A stretch of 49,093 nt of DNA from contig JABVXU010000405.1 in assembly GCA_013365365.1 (NCBI GenBank), positions 1-49,093 of the forward strand, given 5' to 3'. The notes beneath the pieces are model-generated. The model was not told the origin of the DNA. It ran no database searches and worked only from the letters and a program-made list of their open reading frames with translations. Source of the stretch: Cruorifilaria tuberocauda. Its lineage: Eukaryota > Nematoda > Chromadorea > Rhabditida > Onchocercidae. The position numbers and the translations under genes were made by a program. Positions 38,275 to 49,093 of the stretch are shown piece after piece; position 1 is the stretch's first letter, and each line of letters begins with the position of its first letter.

Positions 38275-41130
38275 ACGACATTAACGGTCTAGTGATAATG
38301 GTAACAATAACAGTTTGAAATAAGAATGGAGAGAAAGTTAATGATTGCATGCAATATTAGTGACAAAATTAAGAATTTAATTATGATAAGATGGAAGAAA
38401 GGAATTTTTTAAAGAAATAAATGTATAGATGGAATATTTCAATAATTTTTAAAATCCTTAATTTAACTGTCGAAAATTTTATTTTATCGTTTTTTCCTCG
38501 GTCAGTGTATAAGTTTGAACATACTGTAAATTAGGTTTGGACAGATTGTTTTAGGATTGTATAACATTAGTATAATATGCGTTAAAATAATTGCCCAGAG
38601 CTGGAATAACTGAGCCATATTGGTGAGATTTGTTCGGGAAATTTGATTATGACTTTCACGGTATGAATTTACGTGAAGCGTAACTGTGAAACGTATATGT
38701 TTAGGTTTAGCAGTAAGTTCAATAAAGTATATAAATGAACAGAATATATTTTTTTAGATTCGTTTAAATCGTTAATTTTAATTGTACAAATTTCGAACAA
38801 TTGTTAAAGATTAAATCAACTTTAAATCCTAAAGAAAAAGAAAGAAAAAGAAAGCAAATATGGGAAGCGAAATTTTTAAAAAAATCAAATAATTTCCTAG
38901 CAAATTCTTGTTTTCTAACTGTTCAATTACAATTCAAGTAAAGTGTTAAGCATTTACAAGTTACTGATTATTTCGAAGCAATCACTGATAATTCCCATAT
39001 AATTTATTTTCAACGCATTAATAATAATTCTGGCGTATCAAAGGTTATCGATTTCGTTGTCAATGTAAAATGCGTTTTTTGTTTACAGCTTAATTACAAG
39101 CATTAAATGATATCTCCTAACAACGATAATCACCAAATGATAAGCATCTGTTTTCATTTTAATTATCACTACTATCGATATCAGATGAAGCAATTAATCA
39201 TTGATACACGTATAAATTGAAATTTTTGTTTTAATTGAAATGATATTGGAATTCTTTTCTTCTGAATATCAGAGGAAATTTATTTCTGAATGATATATGA
39301 ATAGGCTTTTCTTCATTATCATACAGTATTTAGTTTTTCGTTGTTTCGCTTCATAAAGTAATACAAACTATTTACTACTCATTCGCTTGTAATTTTGTAA
39401 TTCTTAACTTATTTTGCAGTATTTTTATTGTATTAGAAATATTTTGTCAAAGATCGATTTGAATAGCTTAATTGAATAGATTTCCTTTAAAGTAATACAG
39501 AATGCTTGCAATTAACATTGTACTTCATTTCATTCTTTTTTGTTGCAAAATAAAAAACTCTTAAAAGGATAGCTAATTTATTGGGCTTAATATCAAAAAA
39601 AAAAAAAAACTAAATGATTGCTTTCAGAATAAACTCCCCAAGAAGGAAATTATATGAAAATCTTAAATCCAAGAAACAAATAAAAGTTTAATTTTCGAAA
39701 AACTTTATAGTTAACTTGACGGACGCAAATAAGTTCCATGTTTAATATTAATTACGTGTTAATTAATATTTTCAACTCATTTCATATTTGATATTATTTT
39801 TTTTCTTTTTCAACATTTTGATTAGTTTTAGCTATATGGAAATCATTTCCATTAATTAATATATTTGCACTAAATTATTGACTTGACTTTTTTTGTGCAT
39901 TTCGAGAGATTTGTTAAAGCGTAATTGATCATAAAATTTATCACTCAATACTTTTGATTTCATAATTCGTTAATTTAATTATTAAAACTTATATTTTCAC
40001 ATTGATCGTATCTGCCAAATAGATAAATTATTTGCTGATGACAAGCGATAACTATCCAATCTTGTAAAGGTATCAAATATTTGATTCTATGATATTTCTA
40101 ATACTAAATCAAGTCAAACAAATTAAACAATTTTTTATTTATCCATCATATTAAACAAAAAATAATTAATTAAATTATCCAAAATTACTTTTTTGATTTG
40201 TTTCACGTAATAAAATTTTCATCATAAATAAACTAATTGATTGTAATATGATAATATAGTAATAAATATAATAATGTGACAGTAATATTAGTGATATATT
40301 AATCTAATATATAACATATTGTTGACATAATAATGTAGCAGCTTATTAATTGAATTATTAACGAAACTTTATTAAGTTTATCGACTGAATAAAGCTAATC
40401 AAATTACAGTGATAAATGTTAATTATAATGAAAATTAAAAATACAATGAGCTCAAAGTATCGCAAAAAAAGGAAGAAAAATCGGAAATTACTTTCTATTA
40501 ATTGAATAAATGTTTTGTTTGCAATGTTTTCTGATGGAAATTTATTTATTCTAACAAACAGATCGATCCATATAAATTATTCTTTCAATCTTTGATTTCC
40601 TTTCCAAATAGTGACAAACCCAATAAATTCATTATTAAATTATTAATATTACTTTTTACTTTCATTCATTCAAATCGTGAAAAGATTTCAAGATGATATC
40701 ATTCAAATAATGGGTGGTGAAGTGAGATCTCATGAGAAATATGAAATAATCACTGATCAAAATCTGATAAGAGGGAGAAGAACAAGTAAAAGCTTTATAA
40801 CAAAAATGATAAGTCTTGGGAAGCAAGGAAGAAATGTCTCATTAGTCAGCTAATTCATTAGCTTCTTACATATCTGTTTTGTTGAATGGCTATTTACTTA
40901 CACATCTTATTTATTTATTATATAGAGTATGTGTTCACGTAAGCATTAACACATTTATTTATTAAAGCAAATATACGCTCATGTATGCATATTTAATGGA
41001 TTTTATCCAGCAAAAGTAACTCATTTGCTAGGCTTATTAAGCTTAGGATTGTTTAAGCTTAAGCTGTTTACAGGACTGAAATATATGCTTCGTTTGGCTT
41101 TTAACCATCAACTTTTTAAACCATCCAAAC

Positions 41131-41180
41131 GAAAGAAAAAGAAAAGAGTGAAAGGGAGAGAAAGAGAGAGAGAGAGAAGA
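41131..41180. repeat. GA-rich purine tract
   Basis: GAAAGAAAAAGAAAAGAG running into (GA)n. It creates the RERERERR run of a spurious plus frame at 41025-41219. Confidence 0.7.
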
Positions 41181-41273
41181 AAAATTCGATTTTATAATAC
41201 TCTTTTGCATTTCTACTAAATAGCCTTCATCAGGCATCCATCCATCCCATCTGATTTGTGTTTGTTAAAAATA

Positions 41274-41375
41274 ATGGCGGTGATGGTAATGTCCCTCAAC
41301 TCTCGTCCATCTCCTCCCCCGCTGTCTAACATCTCCCTGAATTCCCGATTTTTTCCAGTACTTCATTTCTTCTAA
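41274..41375 (+). other. GC-richer island with a 33-codon micro-ORF
   Basis: Within strongly AT-rich DNA, about 41240-41345 is C/G-rich. An ATG at 41274 opens 33 codons (beginning MAVMVMSLNSRPSPPPLSNI) to a TAA at 41373-41375. There is no clear splice donor inside it. It could be an unrecognised first exon, a promoter patch or chance. Confidence 0.2.
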
Positions 41376-42452
41376 TTCATCGTTTCCTTCATTTTTTATT
41401 ATCTTCAAATTTTAGTAGAAAAAAGTAAGATAATTTTTGAAAAAAAGTTGATTATGCATTAAATTGGTAGCTATAAAATAATCGAGAAGAATACTACTGA
41501 TTTGAATGATATTTCAGTAATTGATAGAGAACTGATAATTCTATCAACAGCAATTCGATGGAAAAAGAATGAATTTTTAATTAAGAGAAAAAACAAAATT
41601 GATATGAAATGCTCCAATTCCATTTTTTAATTCTCTGCTGTTTTCCTCAATCATCATGCCTACTTGTCTAATTAATTATAATTAAATACTATTGAAAAAA
41701 GAGAATATTACTTTCTTTCTTGCTTCCTATAAAGTATGTTAATAGTTTAAGCTTTTTTAATTCATTATCATTAATTTTAATTAAATTGTATTTTCAATTG
41801 TCAATAAGATTCTACAGAAAAATTATAAGTCGCAGAGTGCAATCGTTATTATTTTATTTTTAGCAATTTATTATAATTTTATTATTAATTATTTTCAGAA
41901 TTATCATTATTGTTATCGTTATCACTGCAATTATTTTTAAACAATAACTTTAAAAGACAGTAAAATATTTCATTTTCTTTGTTTGTATGATAAAGCAAAG
42001 AAGTTTCACACAATTGAATTTAATTTTATTCTACTCAAATATTTCATAGTGAAATACGAAGTACCTTTACACTTTAAATGAAAAGAATTCAAATTTATTT
42101 TTGCTTTGTTTCAATTTCAATTTCAATTTAAATTTAAATTTCAGAAAAGAAAAGAATCAAATTGATATCGATTAGAGTACTCTAACGATAATTTTTCCTA
42201 CTTTTGCATACATCGATTAAAGTAATACAAATTACATTTTGTTAATCCAAGACAATAAATAATTTATGTAAAGATGGACAAATTGATTTTGACAGGGAAT
42301 AAGAAGAATTAATTGCAATTTTAGCTTCTTTTTTTATCGATAATTTTCTGATTTAATTTATGATAAGAATATTTTTCAGTTTTTTACCGATAATAGACCA
42401 TTGAAATTGTCTTGCGCATGCTAACTTCCATTTTAGATTTCGATATATTAAT

Positions 42453-42508
42453 GCTTGTATAAGCTAAAGAGGAGCTAAAAGGCCTAAGCTAAAAGGCTTG
42501 TATAAGCT
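42453..42508. repeat. Interleaved short direct repeats
   Basis: GCTTGTATAAGCT occurs at 42453-42465 and 42496-42508. Between the copies AGCTAAAAGGC occurs at 42473-42483 and 42487-42497. This is a small local duplication in non-coding DNA. Confidence 0.65.
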
Positions 42509-43164
42509 CCCATTTATTTGTCCAATGAAAAATGATAAGCTCTTACTAAGAGAATAACAGAATGAAAAAAGCAAGAAATTGAACTGAAAATTTTATGTTT
42601 AATATATTTCATAATAATTTAGTAAATTTTTGCTAATGAAACATGAAACAACGAAAAATAATGATAAATTAAGATTTTGCTTCAAAAGAACTTGCGGAAT
42701 TTAAGTTACAGGTTGTTTTTGAATTGATTATTTCATAGATAATGCGACATTAGCTAACATTTATACGCTCTTTTCGTAGCTACTTTTTTCTTTTTAAATA
42801 GTAAGTAATTTTTTACCTAATTGCAATTCGATTACTTAAATTGTGCCCAATTTTATTCATCGTAATATTATAAAAATCCTCTTCATTCCGTAACTACTAC
42901 AAATTAAAATCTTTATGGGAAAAAATTATTGAATAGCTTAAGAATCTCTGAGTAACTTTTCCGGATATAGTTTACACTCTATTCCGTTCCGTGCGGTAAT
43001 TTTTCGATTGAAAACGCTTCATTTTTACATATTATGAAATATTAGTATAGAAACGATTTCAAGCATCTGTTATTAGCAATGAGAAAAGAGAGAAAAGCAT
43101 GAAAAATTGAATTGGCTGATTGATGAAGACAAGATGCCAGAAAAGAAATTCTCAACTGCTTTCA

Positions 43165-43203
43165 AAAATAGCTTATGCTTCCCATTGAAGCATAAGCTAT
43201 TTT
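43165..43203. repeat. Perfect 17-bp inverted repeat with 5-base loop
   Basis: AAAATAGCTTATGCTTC (43165-43181), loop CCATT, then GAAGCATAAGCTATTTT (43187-43203), followed by a T-rich run. It lies about 200 bp upstream of the ITM2-like acceptor. A perfect 17-bp stem is rare by chance. It could be a small foldback element, a structured RNA or a protein-binding site. The core AATAGCTTATGCTT also appears unpaired near 11718. Confidence 0.75.
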
Positions 43204-43390
43204 ATTTTTTTTTGTTTTAACTGCTTTGTATATTTGGCATTTCTATTGGTATTTTCAATATTGATTTGTCTTACAATGAAAGATATGAATTATTGATTGA
43301 TTTTGTTATCCTCTTCATTGTATATTAATATTGCAAATTAAAATGGAAAAGAACTGAGATTTTGATCATTTAGTACTTTTCTTCAATTAT

Positions 43391-43399
43391 TCCTTTTAG
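43391..43399 (+). promoter_or_regulatory. Likely spliced-leader acceptor of the ITM2-like gene
   Basis: TCCTTTTAG is followed by ACAAGAATG, placing the acceptor six bases before the start codon at 43406, a typical SL1 spacing. Confidence 0.5.
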
Positions 43400-43405
43400 A
43401 CAAGA

Positions 43406-46400
43406 ATGACGGTATTTACAAAAGTAAAAAAAACACCAGAATTGAAGAAAGTGTTGAGGACAAACGAATCGGCTACGGTTTGTGTTGATTCGGCTGTTTA
43501 TCAACGTGATGAAACCGGAACATTAGCACGTATACGACAGTATAAAAAATTTACGAGTTTATGTATGATATTTTTGTTACTTTGGTTACTAGTAGCTTCA
43601 TTTATGGCTGGTACATTTTTCTACCGTCAATTTCACCGTCGTCCAACATATTACGGTTGGTGCGGTACGAGCTTTATTCAGCGTGGTCGGAATGAACGTA
43701 TGGAAGAAAGTGTGGAAATTAATCCGGATGAAGTAAGAATATTGATTATATTTAGATTAAATTAATCAATAATCAATAATCAGTTAATATTAGTGGGATA
43801 GACTATTTTTAGTTCTAAGCTTATTTTTGATATTCCATTTATTTTTAAATTTTTTCCAGAAATTTTATTTATGATCTTTATGCTTACTTATATTTATATT
43901 TATTTCCGGTTTTTATATTTACTGCTTATATTTACTGTATTATTTCTCATAGGAATATATATTTTAATAAGATTTTTTTTCATATTTCGAAACTACGACG
44001 ATAAAAAATTTAGCTTTTTTAAAAAAATAAAAACTTTCTCTGCAGTTTTAAAATTTGAAATAATTTGATTCAATTTTGTATTCTGCATCATTTACAATTA
44101 TTCTCAAAACAAATTACATGCATTGATATTAGCCAAAAATGCTGTAACTTCTAAAATTTGCTAATTATTTGGTAATATTTTTGCTTTTTATAACTCTCTA
44201 AAATTTCAATGATAAGATAACACATTTGCGATGATAATCTTACAGTTGCGGAATAAAATAGTACTTTTTTTCAATGACTATTAGTATTTTAATGAATGCT
44301 ACTAGTACTGACTGCTAAGTGTTTTTCATGCGTTAAAAACCAGGTAAGATGTATTCTCAGTACTAGAAATTGTGTTATGACAAAGTTTGTTATCACTTCC
44401 TGTAAGACTACGAACAATCCACCTGTAATTGATAAACCTCACAGAGGAATTGTGATCGAAAGCTTTATAATAAAGAAATTCTAAATGTTAATGTAGAAAC
44501 AGCTTCAATTTTATCAACAAAAATCACAGATCACTGATTACTTTGATTATTTTAACCTACTTTCCTCAATAATTTTCCATTATCAGATGATTTTAAGATG
44601 TCCCATTAAAAAAAACTCATTTATCACTTTTTCTTTACTTATCAAGTCTCTTTCCGTTTTCCTTTCCTTCTCTTAATTTTTTTATGCATAAATCTTCTTT
44701 TTTTCTCTGTTAAAAAGCGATTACTCTTTTTCATATAACCTTCAAGTACTAAAAAATTGTTAGATAGGGAAATTACATTTTTATGTATTTGGAATTGAAT
44801 TTTCCTACTCGCAGCTTTTGTTATGTAAAATAGCTAATTTTATTCTTTCCTTTCCCTCACTTCCATTCATCAATTTTTGTGATTCTCTAATGAAAGAATG
44901 TTTCATTTCAGGAAAGGATAGGCTTTTTATTCATGAAAATAATTTAGGTTAAGGTAAACCATTTTACTTATTTAAACAAGTAATTTGAAATATGCGTTCT
45001 TTTAGCTGAAAGAAATAATTTGAAATCGAAAAAAACAAGGTAAATTTCATTTGCTGAAAAATAATTTAAGAGATAAGAAACGAAAGGAAACATTTCAAAT
45101 TTTCATATCAGGTGATAAATATCTCAAATCATACGATTATATGACAGATATCAAAATAGAACTTTTTAAATAACTCAATTTTTGTTATTTCAATATAAAT
45201 AATTTGAAAGCAAATTTCTTTTTTACTTATTTGATGAAATAGTTCAGAAAAATAATCAGTACTGATTAGCAACAATCATTCACCAATTTGCGTCACTTAT
45301 CAGAATTATCGATTGATTTCCCGTAAATACTCTTAATTAAATGAACGAATAATAATCAAACCTTACTGATTGTATAATTATTTTTGCAGTATTATGAAAG
45401 GATTAGTGTGCCACGATTTGGTTCAAATCGTCCAGCAGTATTTGTGCATGACTTTAGAAAGGTTATCATCCATTTTCCTAATTGGTTTAACTGATTGTAC
45501 GAATAAAAACGACTTTTTCTTGAGAGGTTAAATTCAAAACCTTTTATATTTTTAAATATTAATCGAAATGATTTTCATAAATGAGAAATACTATTAGCAA
45601 CCATTTTTAAATTATTAATTGAAATTGAAAATATAAGGAGGTAAATTTCTGTACGGATTAAACTTCAATGTACAGTAGATAATTTGAATTATTATTAATG
45701 CAACTATTATTAATAGTAATAATTGTAAGTGTTGGAATTATTTCATTACGTTACGTTAACTTTATTTTCGTGGCAAAAGTTACAATTTCTGTCTCTTAAA
45801 TATTTCTTTTGTAACACTATTTATTAATTATTTAAATTTTCCATTTACATGTTAGATGATACTAAGGTTATCATTACATTTGCATAACGTAATATGGGAA
45901 TCAATAGAATAAGAATTAGCAGTTTCTAATTAATAATTATGCCGTTGACAGATTAAGTTTCATTTTACCTGTAGCGTAGAAGAAGTAGTTTCTTCTCTCA
46001 CTGAATCGAAAATTGCCAAGTATAACTATAAAAGCATTGACAAAGATTCCCATTAGTTTTTCTTTTATTCTAAGAAGTTTTCCTTTAATTCTAGAAAAAA
46101 CTTCTTGCTTCTGCAGAATATGACAGCAATAGTGGATTTGTTATCAAATCGCTGCTTTATCAAGGAACTGGATCGAACGATCGTTTCAGCACCAACTAGC
46201 CTTATTGATTTCATCGAAAAAATGAAGGTTTTCCCTTCTTTCCTTTTATTTTACAAGAATTAGTTGTATGAGAAGCAAATTCATTGAGATAAAAGTTTAA
46301 AAACTATTAGTTTAGAAATTTGTGATTGGAAGTATTTCGCTCGAACACTTCCTTCCTTTCCTTCTATTGTAGTTTTTAGTTAAAAATTCAAAATTACAAC

Positions 46401-47475
46401 AATCGAATTCAAGTAAATTCCATATCAAGCAAAGAGATTAGTAGTTATTGTTTGTTTTTTGTTTAGTAAGTGGTTTGTTTATTTATTTTGTTCTCATAGG
46501 AATGACTTTGCTGGTTGTTTTGCTTTGAGGTAACAGAAAAAAACATTCCTTAACATTCCAATCCTATTAATGGGTTCTTATATTTTTTTGGGAGTTAATG
46601 TTTGGTATTCTTTTGTTGTTTTGGTTTTTTGAGTAGATGTAACTCTTTTTGGTTAAAAAATAAATTTCACTGCTACAGGGATATTTTACAATTTCCTATA
46701 ATTGATAGCGAAAGTAAATGATTGATTGATTGATCAACCTTGATATCTTGAAATTGTTGCAATTATTAATGAAAGCTCTTCCCTTCATTTCTTAATATCT
46801 CCAAAGAAATTAAAAAGAGTTCTAACAAACTTTTTTGTTTCTTGATTACAGAAAGGAATCTATAAGAATCCAGCGATTGTCAGGAGAACTTACCGAATAA
46901 CCGGTCGGATTGCTAATCGTGATATTGGGAATTTGCAATCACCGATGATCACTCATCACTGTCAACATCGAATCATTTTTGAACTTAATGAAGCTTCCAG
47001 ATCTATGGAACGCGAACAATTGCGTAGATACAGAAGAGGTTAGATTTTCAATGACACAATTTAAAACTTTTTAATTAATGAATTATTAAATGGCACAGTT
47101 GCGCCTCACAGTTCATTCTGACAATTCCTCATGACAAACATACTAATTCATGAATTGCAGATATTTCTAAATTCTTTTCAACATTGACGTTTTTTTTAAA
47201 ACTTCAGAAAGATCTTAAAATTTTTTAAATTTTAGTAATTGCTATCAATAACTTTCGCTTTATTATTTGAATAGCCAATCAATAAACAAATAATCCAATT
47301 TTTATAACTATAATAATTAACTTCCTTAATGTACTGTTCCGTTTTCGAACCCTATTTTTTACTAATTTTATTTTCATCGTCATTCATGTGTAAGCTTTCA
47401 GAAGTGCCCGAATCATTACAGTTCGTCGTCCTCAGTGGTCAAGCAGTTGAAATGGATAAAATTATAATTAAATGA
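43406..47475 (+). CDS. ITM2: ITM2/BRI-family BRICHOS-domain type II membrane protein
   Basis: ITM2 proteins are single-pass type II membrane proteins whose lumenal BRICHOS domain acts chaperone-like, and whose C-terminal peptide is cut off by furin-type proteases. Exons: 43406-43732, 45390-45461, 46117-46227, 46852-47038, 47402-47475. All phases agree and give 256 residues, close to the 263-266 of vertebrate members. The transmembrane helix is at about 50-72. BRICHOS starts near ERISVPRFGSNRPAVFVHDF (112-131), with Asp130, Cys146 (NRC) and Cys207 (HHC) at the family positions, and contains KGIYKNP and ITGRIAN matching remembered KAGTYLPQ/ITDRIEN. RRYRR (228-232) is a furin site (R-Y-R-R before E233), and the last intron falls inside the E233 codon. 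Cutting there releases a 24-residue peptide; it contains no cysteine, whereas human Bri23 has two. It has no operon partner; the neighbour downstream is repeat DNA. Confidence 0.92.
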
Positions 47476-48590
47476 AAGGAATACTGTAACATCATATACA
47501 AAAATAATTTGATTTACGGTGATTGGAAATTAAGATAATTTGATTTGTTGCTCTAAAATGGAGTCAAATTTCATGCTGTACATGCTTAAGCTTTTCCTTT
47601 TTATATAACCTACGAGAGAGAGAGATAGGTCAAAGGTCAAAGCACAATGTAAATACCGAATATTAGTTACTGGATTAAATGACAAAATGCCGAAGGTGAC
47701 GTAAAGTTTTTCGTTTTTACAACATTAGAAGTTTCAGGTAAAAATATGAATTAATTAATTGATCACAAATGAAACATACTATCAACTCCTCTTCAATCAA
47801 CTCGTTTTTCTATTTTTCAAATTTCTACACTTCAATTGTAATTCTCTAGAAAGAAGCATTAAAGAGATTAGAGAAAGACAAAGATGTTTAATTTTAAATT
47901 TGAAATTTTGAAGAACGAAATTGTGAGTTCCTTCACGTTTTTATAAAATCTAATTAATACTAATAGACTTATTTAAACTGAAATATTCATTTATGGAAAT
48001 TATTTAGCTTAATTAATGTTACATATATTTTAACAATAAATTATATATCGATAATAACTGTTCCAATACACTGCTTCAATGTGACGTAGTGATATAGAAC
48101 TTATTAGCTAGACAGAGATAGAAGAAATTATCATACGCAAATTTGGTGATAAGTTTTTATGATAAGATGGCGTGAATATTATAATTGTGGAAGATAAATG
48201 AGAAATTAATTAGCCTAAAAGATCAATGATCTGTAAACAATATTTTAACTCTCCTCACTCTCCCAAATCTACTTTTGTGTATACGAATGATTCATGGCAT
48301 CGACTTCTAATATTTGACTTAATGAAGCAAATTTTGTTAAATGTAAGCTAACTGACTCATGACCTTCACCGGAAGATAAGAATTATTGTAACAGCCTTAA
48401 TGAAGTATCGATGATATGGAAGGAAACTTACTTCTGTCATCAACTTGACTATGATGATAATTTTGTCTTCAATGCCACCCATGTACTGCTCTTCTTACAA
48501 TTTCAATATCACCATGGATCAAATAGTTAAATTTCCACCATAATTTAACCTAAGGAAGCTGTCTACCAAGATCAGACAAGTCTTACATAC
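47476..48590. other. Spacer downstream of the ITM2-like gene
   Basis: This includes the 3'UTR; no canonical AATAAA is obvious nearby, and an ATTAAA occurs near 47858. No gene is seen. The last few hundred bases before 48590 are less AT-rich and may be an unreadable part of the adjacent retroelement relic. Confidence 0.5.
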
Positions 48591-48595
48591 TTAGG

Positions 48596-49093
48596 ATTGA
48601 AGAGAAGGCTATGAAAAATCCTACTAATTTTAAAATAAGAAGTTCATCTGGATGCAAGACTATATAGATAATTGTTTAACAAAAAAATATTGTTGAATTA
48701 TTCCTTCTGGAATATTAGTGTCAGCAACTGATTGAAGTAGTCGTTCAGAGTTGAGTGTGTAGTAAGGATCAGTTTCGAAACTGAAAGAATATGGATGTAT
48801 TCAGTGACGATATTTATATCAATGATATAATCTGTGTGAATCATATCAGAAGACAATTTCCGCCCGCAGGCATATCACATCGATTTGTATGATTCGACAA
48901 TTCATCTCTAAATCTGCTAACTTTTTCCAGATAAGTGAATTTATTAAGCAGATCCAGTTGTCATAGATTGTTACCGTATGATCTAAAGAGGGCTAAAATC
49001 AAGGAAGCCTGTCAGATGAGAGAAGACCCAAACTGAGCGCTTTTGTGGTACTTAAATGGGTTGGTCTGGGAGGAGAGGGCATGATATGTAGTA
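48596..49093 (+). mobile_element. Degenerate BEL/Pao-type retrotransposon reverse transcriptase, cut by window end
   Basis: Reverse-transcriptase landmarks typical of BEL/Pao elements appear in order on the plus strand, in shifting frames with stops. IEEKAM (48596-48613) resembles D.EKAF. FIWMQD (48643-48660) resembles RFLW.KD. IIPSGILVSATD (48697-48732), after YC and a stop, resembles FCR.PFG..SPFLL.AT. SDDIYINDII (48803-48832) resembles N.YVDN. MIRQFISKSANFFQ (48889-48930) resembles MNLREFLSN. FVVLKW (49042-49059) resembles VLGLKW. Three frames are used, so it cannot be active. The alignment is from memory; order and spacing are the main support. Integrase and LTRs would lie beyond 49093 or are lost. 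Confidence 0.6.

Larger units (their letters stand above)
34381..43390. other. Nine-kilobase gene-poor spacer
   Basis: No gene is supported. It contains long AT-rich stretches, four GA-rich or GATAT microsatellites, a GC-richer micro-ORF island at 41.27 kb, a small direct-repeat cluster at 42.45 kb and a perfect hairpin at 43.17 kb. Open frames such as 35411-35701 (minus) translate microsatellites. It should contain the 5' regulatory DNA of both the AIG1-like and ITM2-like genes, which diverge from it. Confidence 0.55.

Noticed and set aside
43871..44484. Plus-strand ORFs in the first intron of the ITM2-like gene
   Set aside because: They are intronic. The flanking exons join in phase without them, and the first is a run of I, F, L and Y from AT-rich DNA.
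1..49093. tRNA, rRNA and CRISPR loci
   Set aside because: No tRNA-like box B (GGTTCGAATCC type) with a matching cloverleaf, no rRNA-like conserved blocks and no regularly spaced identical repeats were seen on reading either strand.

Overview
This is AT-rich nuclear DNA of a nematode, most likely a filarial worm (Onchocercidae). The evidence is four spliced protein-coding genes with short exons and GT-AG introns of about 0.1-2.5 kb, a 3' splice acceptor 0-36 bases upstream of every start codon (as expected for spliced-leader trans-splicing), long gene-poor spacers full of simple repeats, and a decayed bacterial ribosomal protein L2 gene of Wolbachia/Rickettsia type. The last item looks like a nuclear copy of endosymbiont DNA.

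Layout. 1-8.7 kb: no gene that I can support; it holds a 169-bp tandem duplication and a pair of about 135-bp direct repeats. 8.7-15.4 kb, minus strand: eight exons of a glypican-family heparan sulfate proteoglycan core protein; the glycosaminoglycan-bearing/GPI-anchor tail was not found. 15.4-26.3 kb: long spacer with several orphan exon-like segments (16.6, 21.0, 24.9, 25.3 kb) and the Wolbachia-like rplB relic at 23.34-23.77 kb. 26.3-29.8 kb, plus strand: complete seven-exon PP1-like Ser/Thr phosphatase (336 aa) with intact catalytic residues but an altered beta12-beta13 loop. 31.4-34.4 kb, minus strand: complete five-exon AIG1/ADTRP-family membrane hydrolase (243 aa) with the catalytic Thr and His present. 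It is convergent with the phosphatase. 34.4-43.4 kb: gene-poor spacer with GA-rich microsatellites and a 17-bp perfect hairpin. 43.4-47.5 kb, plus strand: complete five-exon ITM2/BRI-type BRICHOS membrane protein (256 aa) with a furin motif that would release a 24-residue C-terminal peptide. 48.6-49.1 kb: broken BEL/Pao-type reverse transcriptase, running off the window end.

The four genes do not form an operon or pathway. Three act at membranes or the cell surface (glypican, AIG1-like, ITM2-like) and one is a soluble phosphatase. All exon models were built by hand from reading-frame continuity, splice signals and remembered family motifs. No alignment or transcript evidence was available. 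Most other open frames in the window are low-complexity products of AT-rich or CT/GA-rich tracts.
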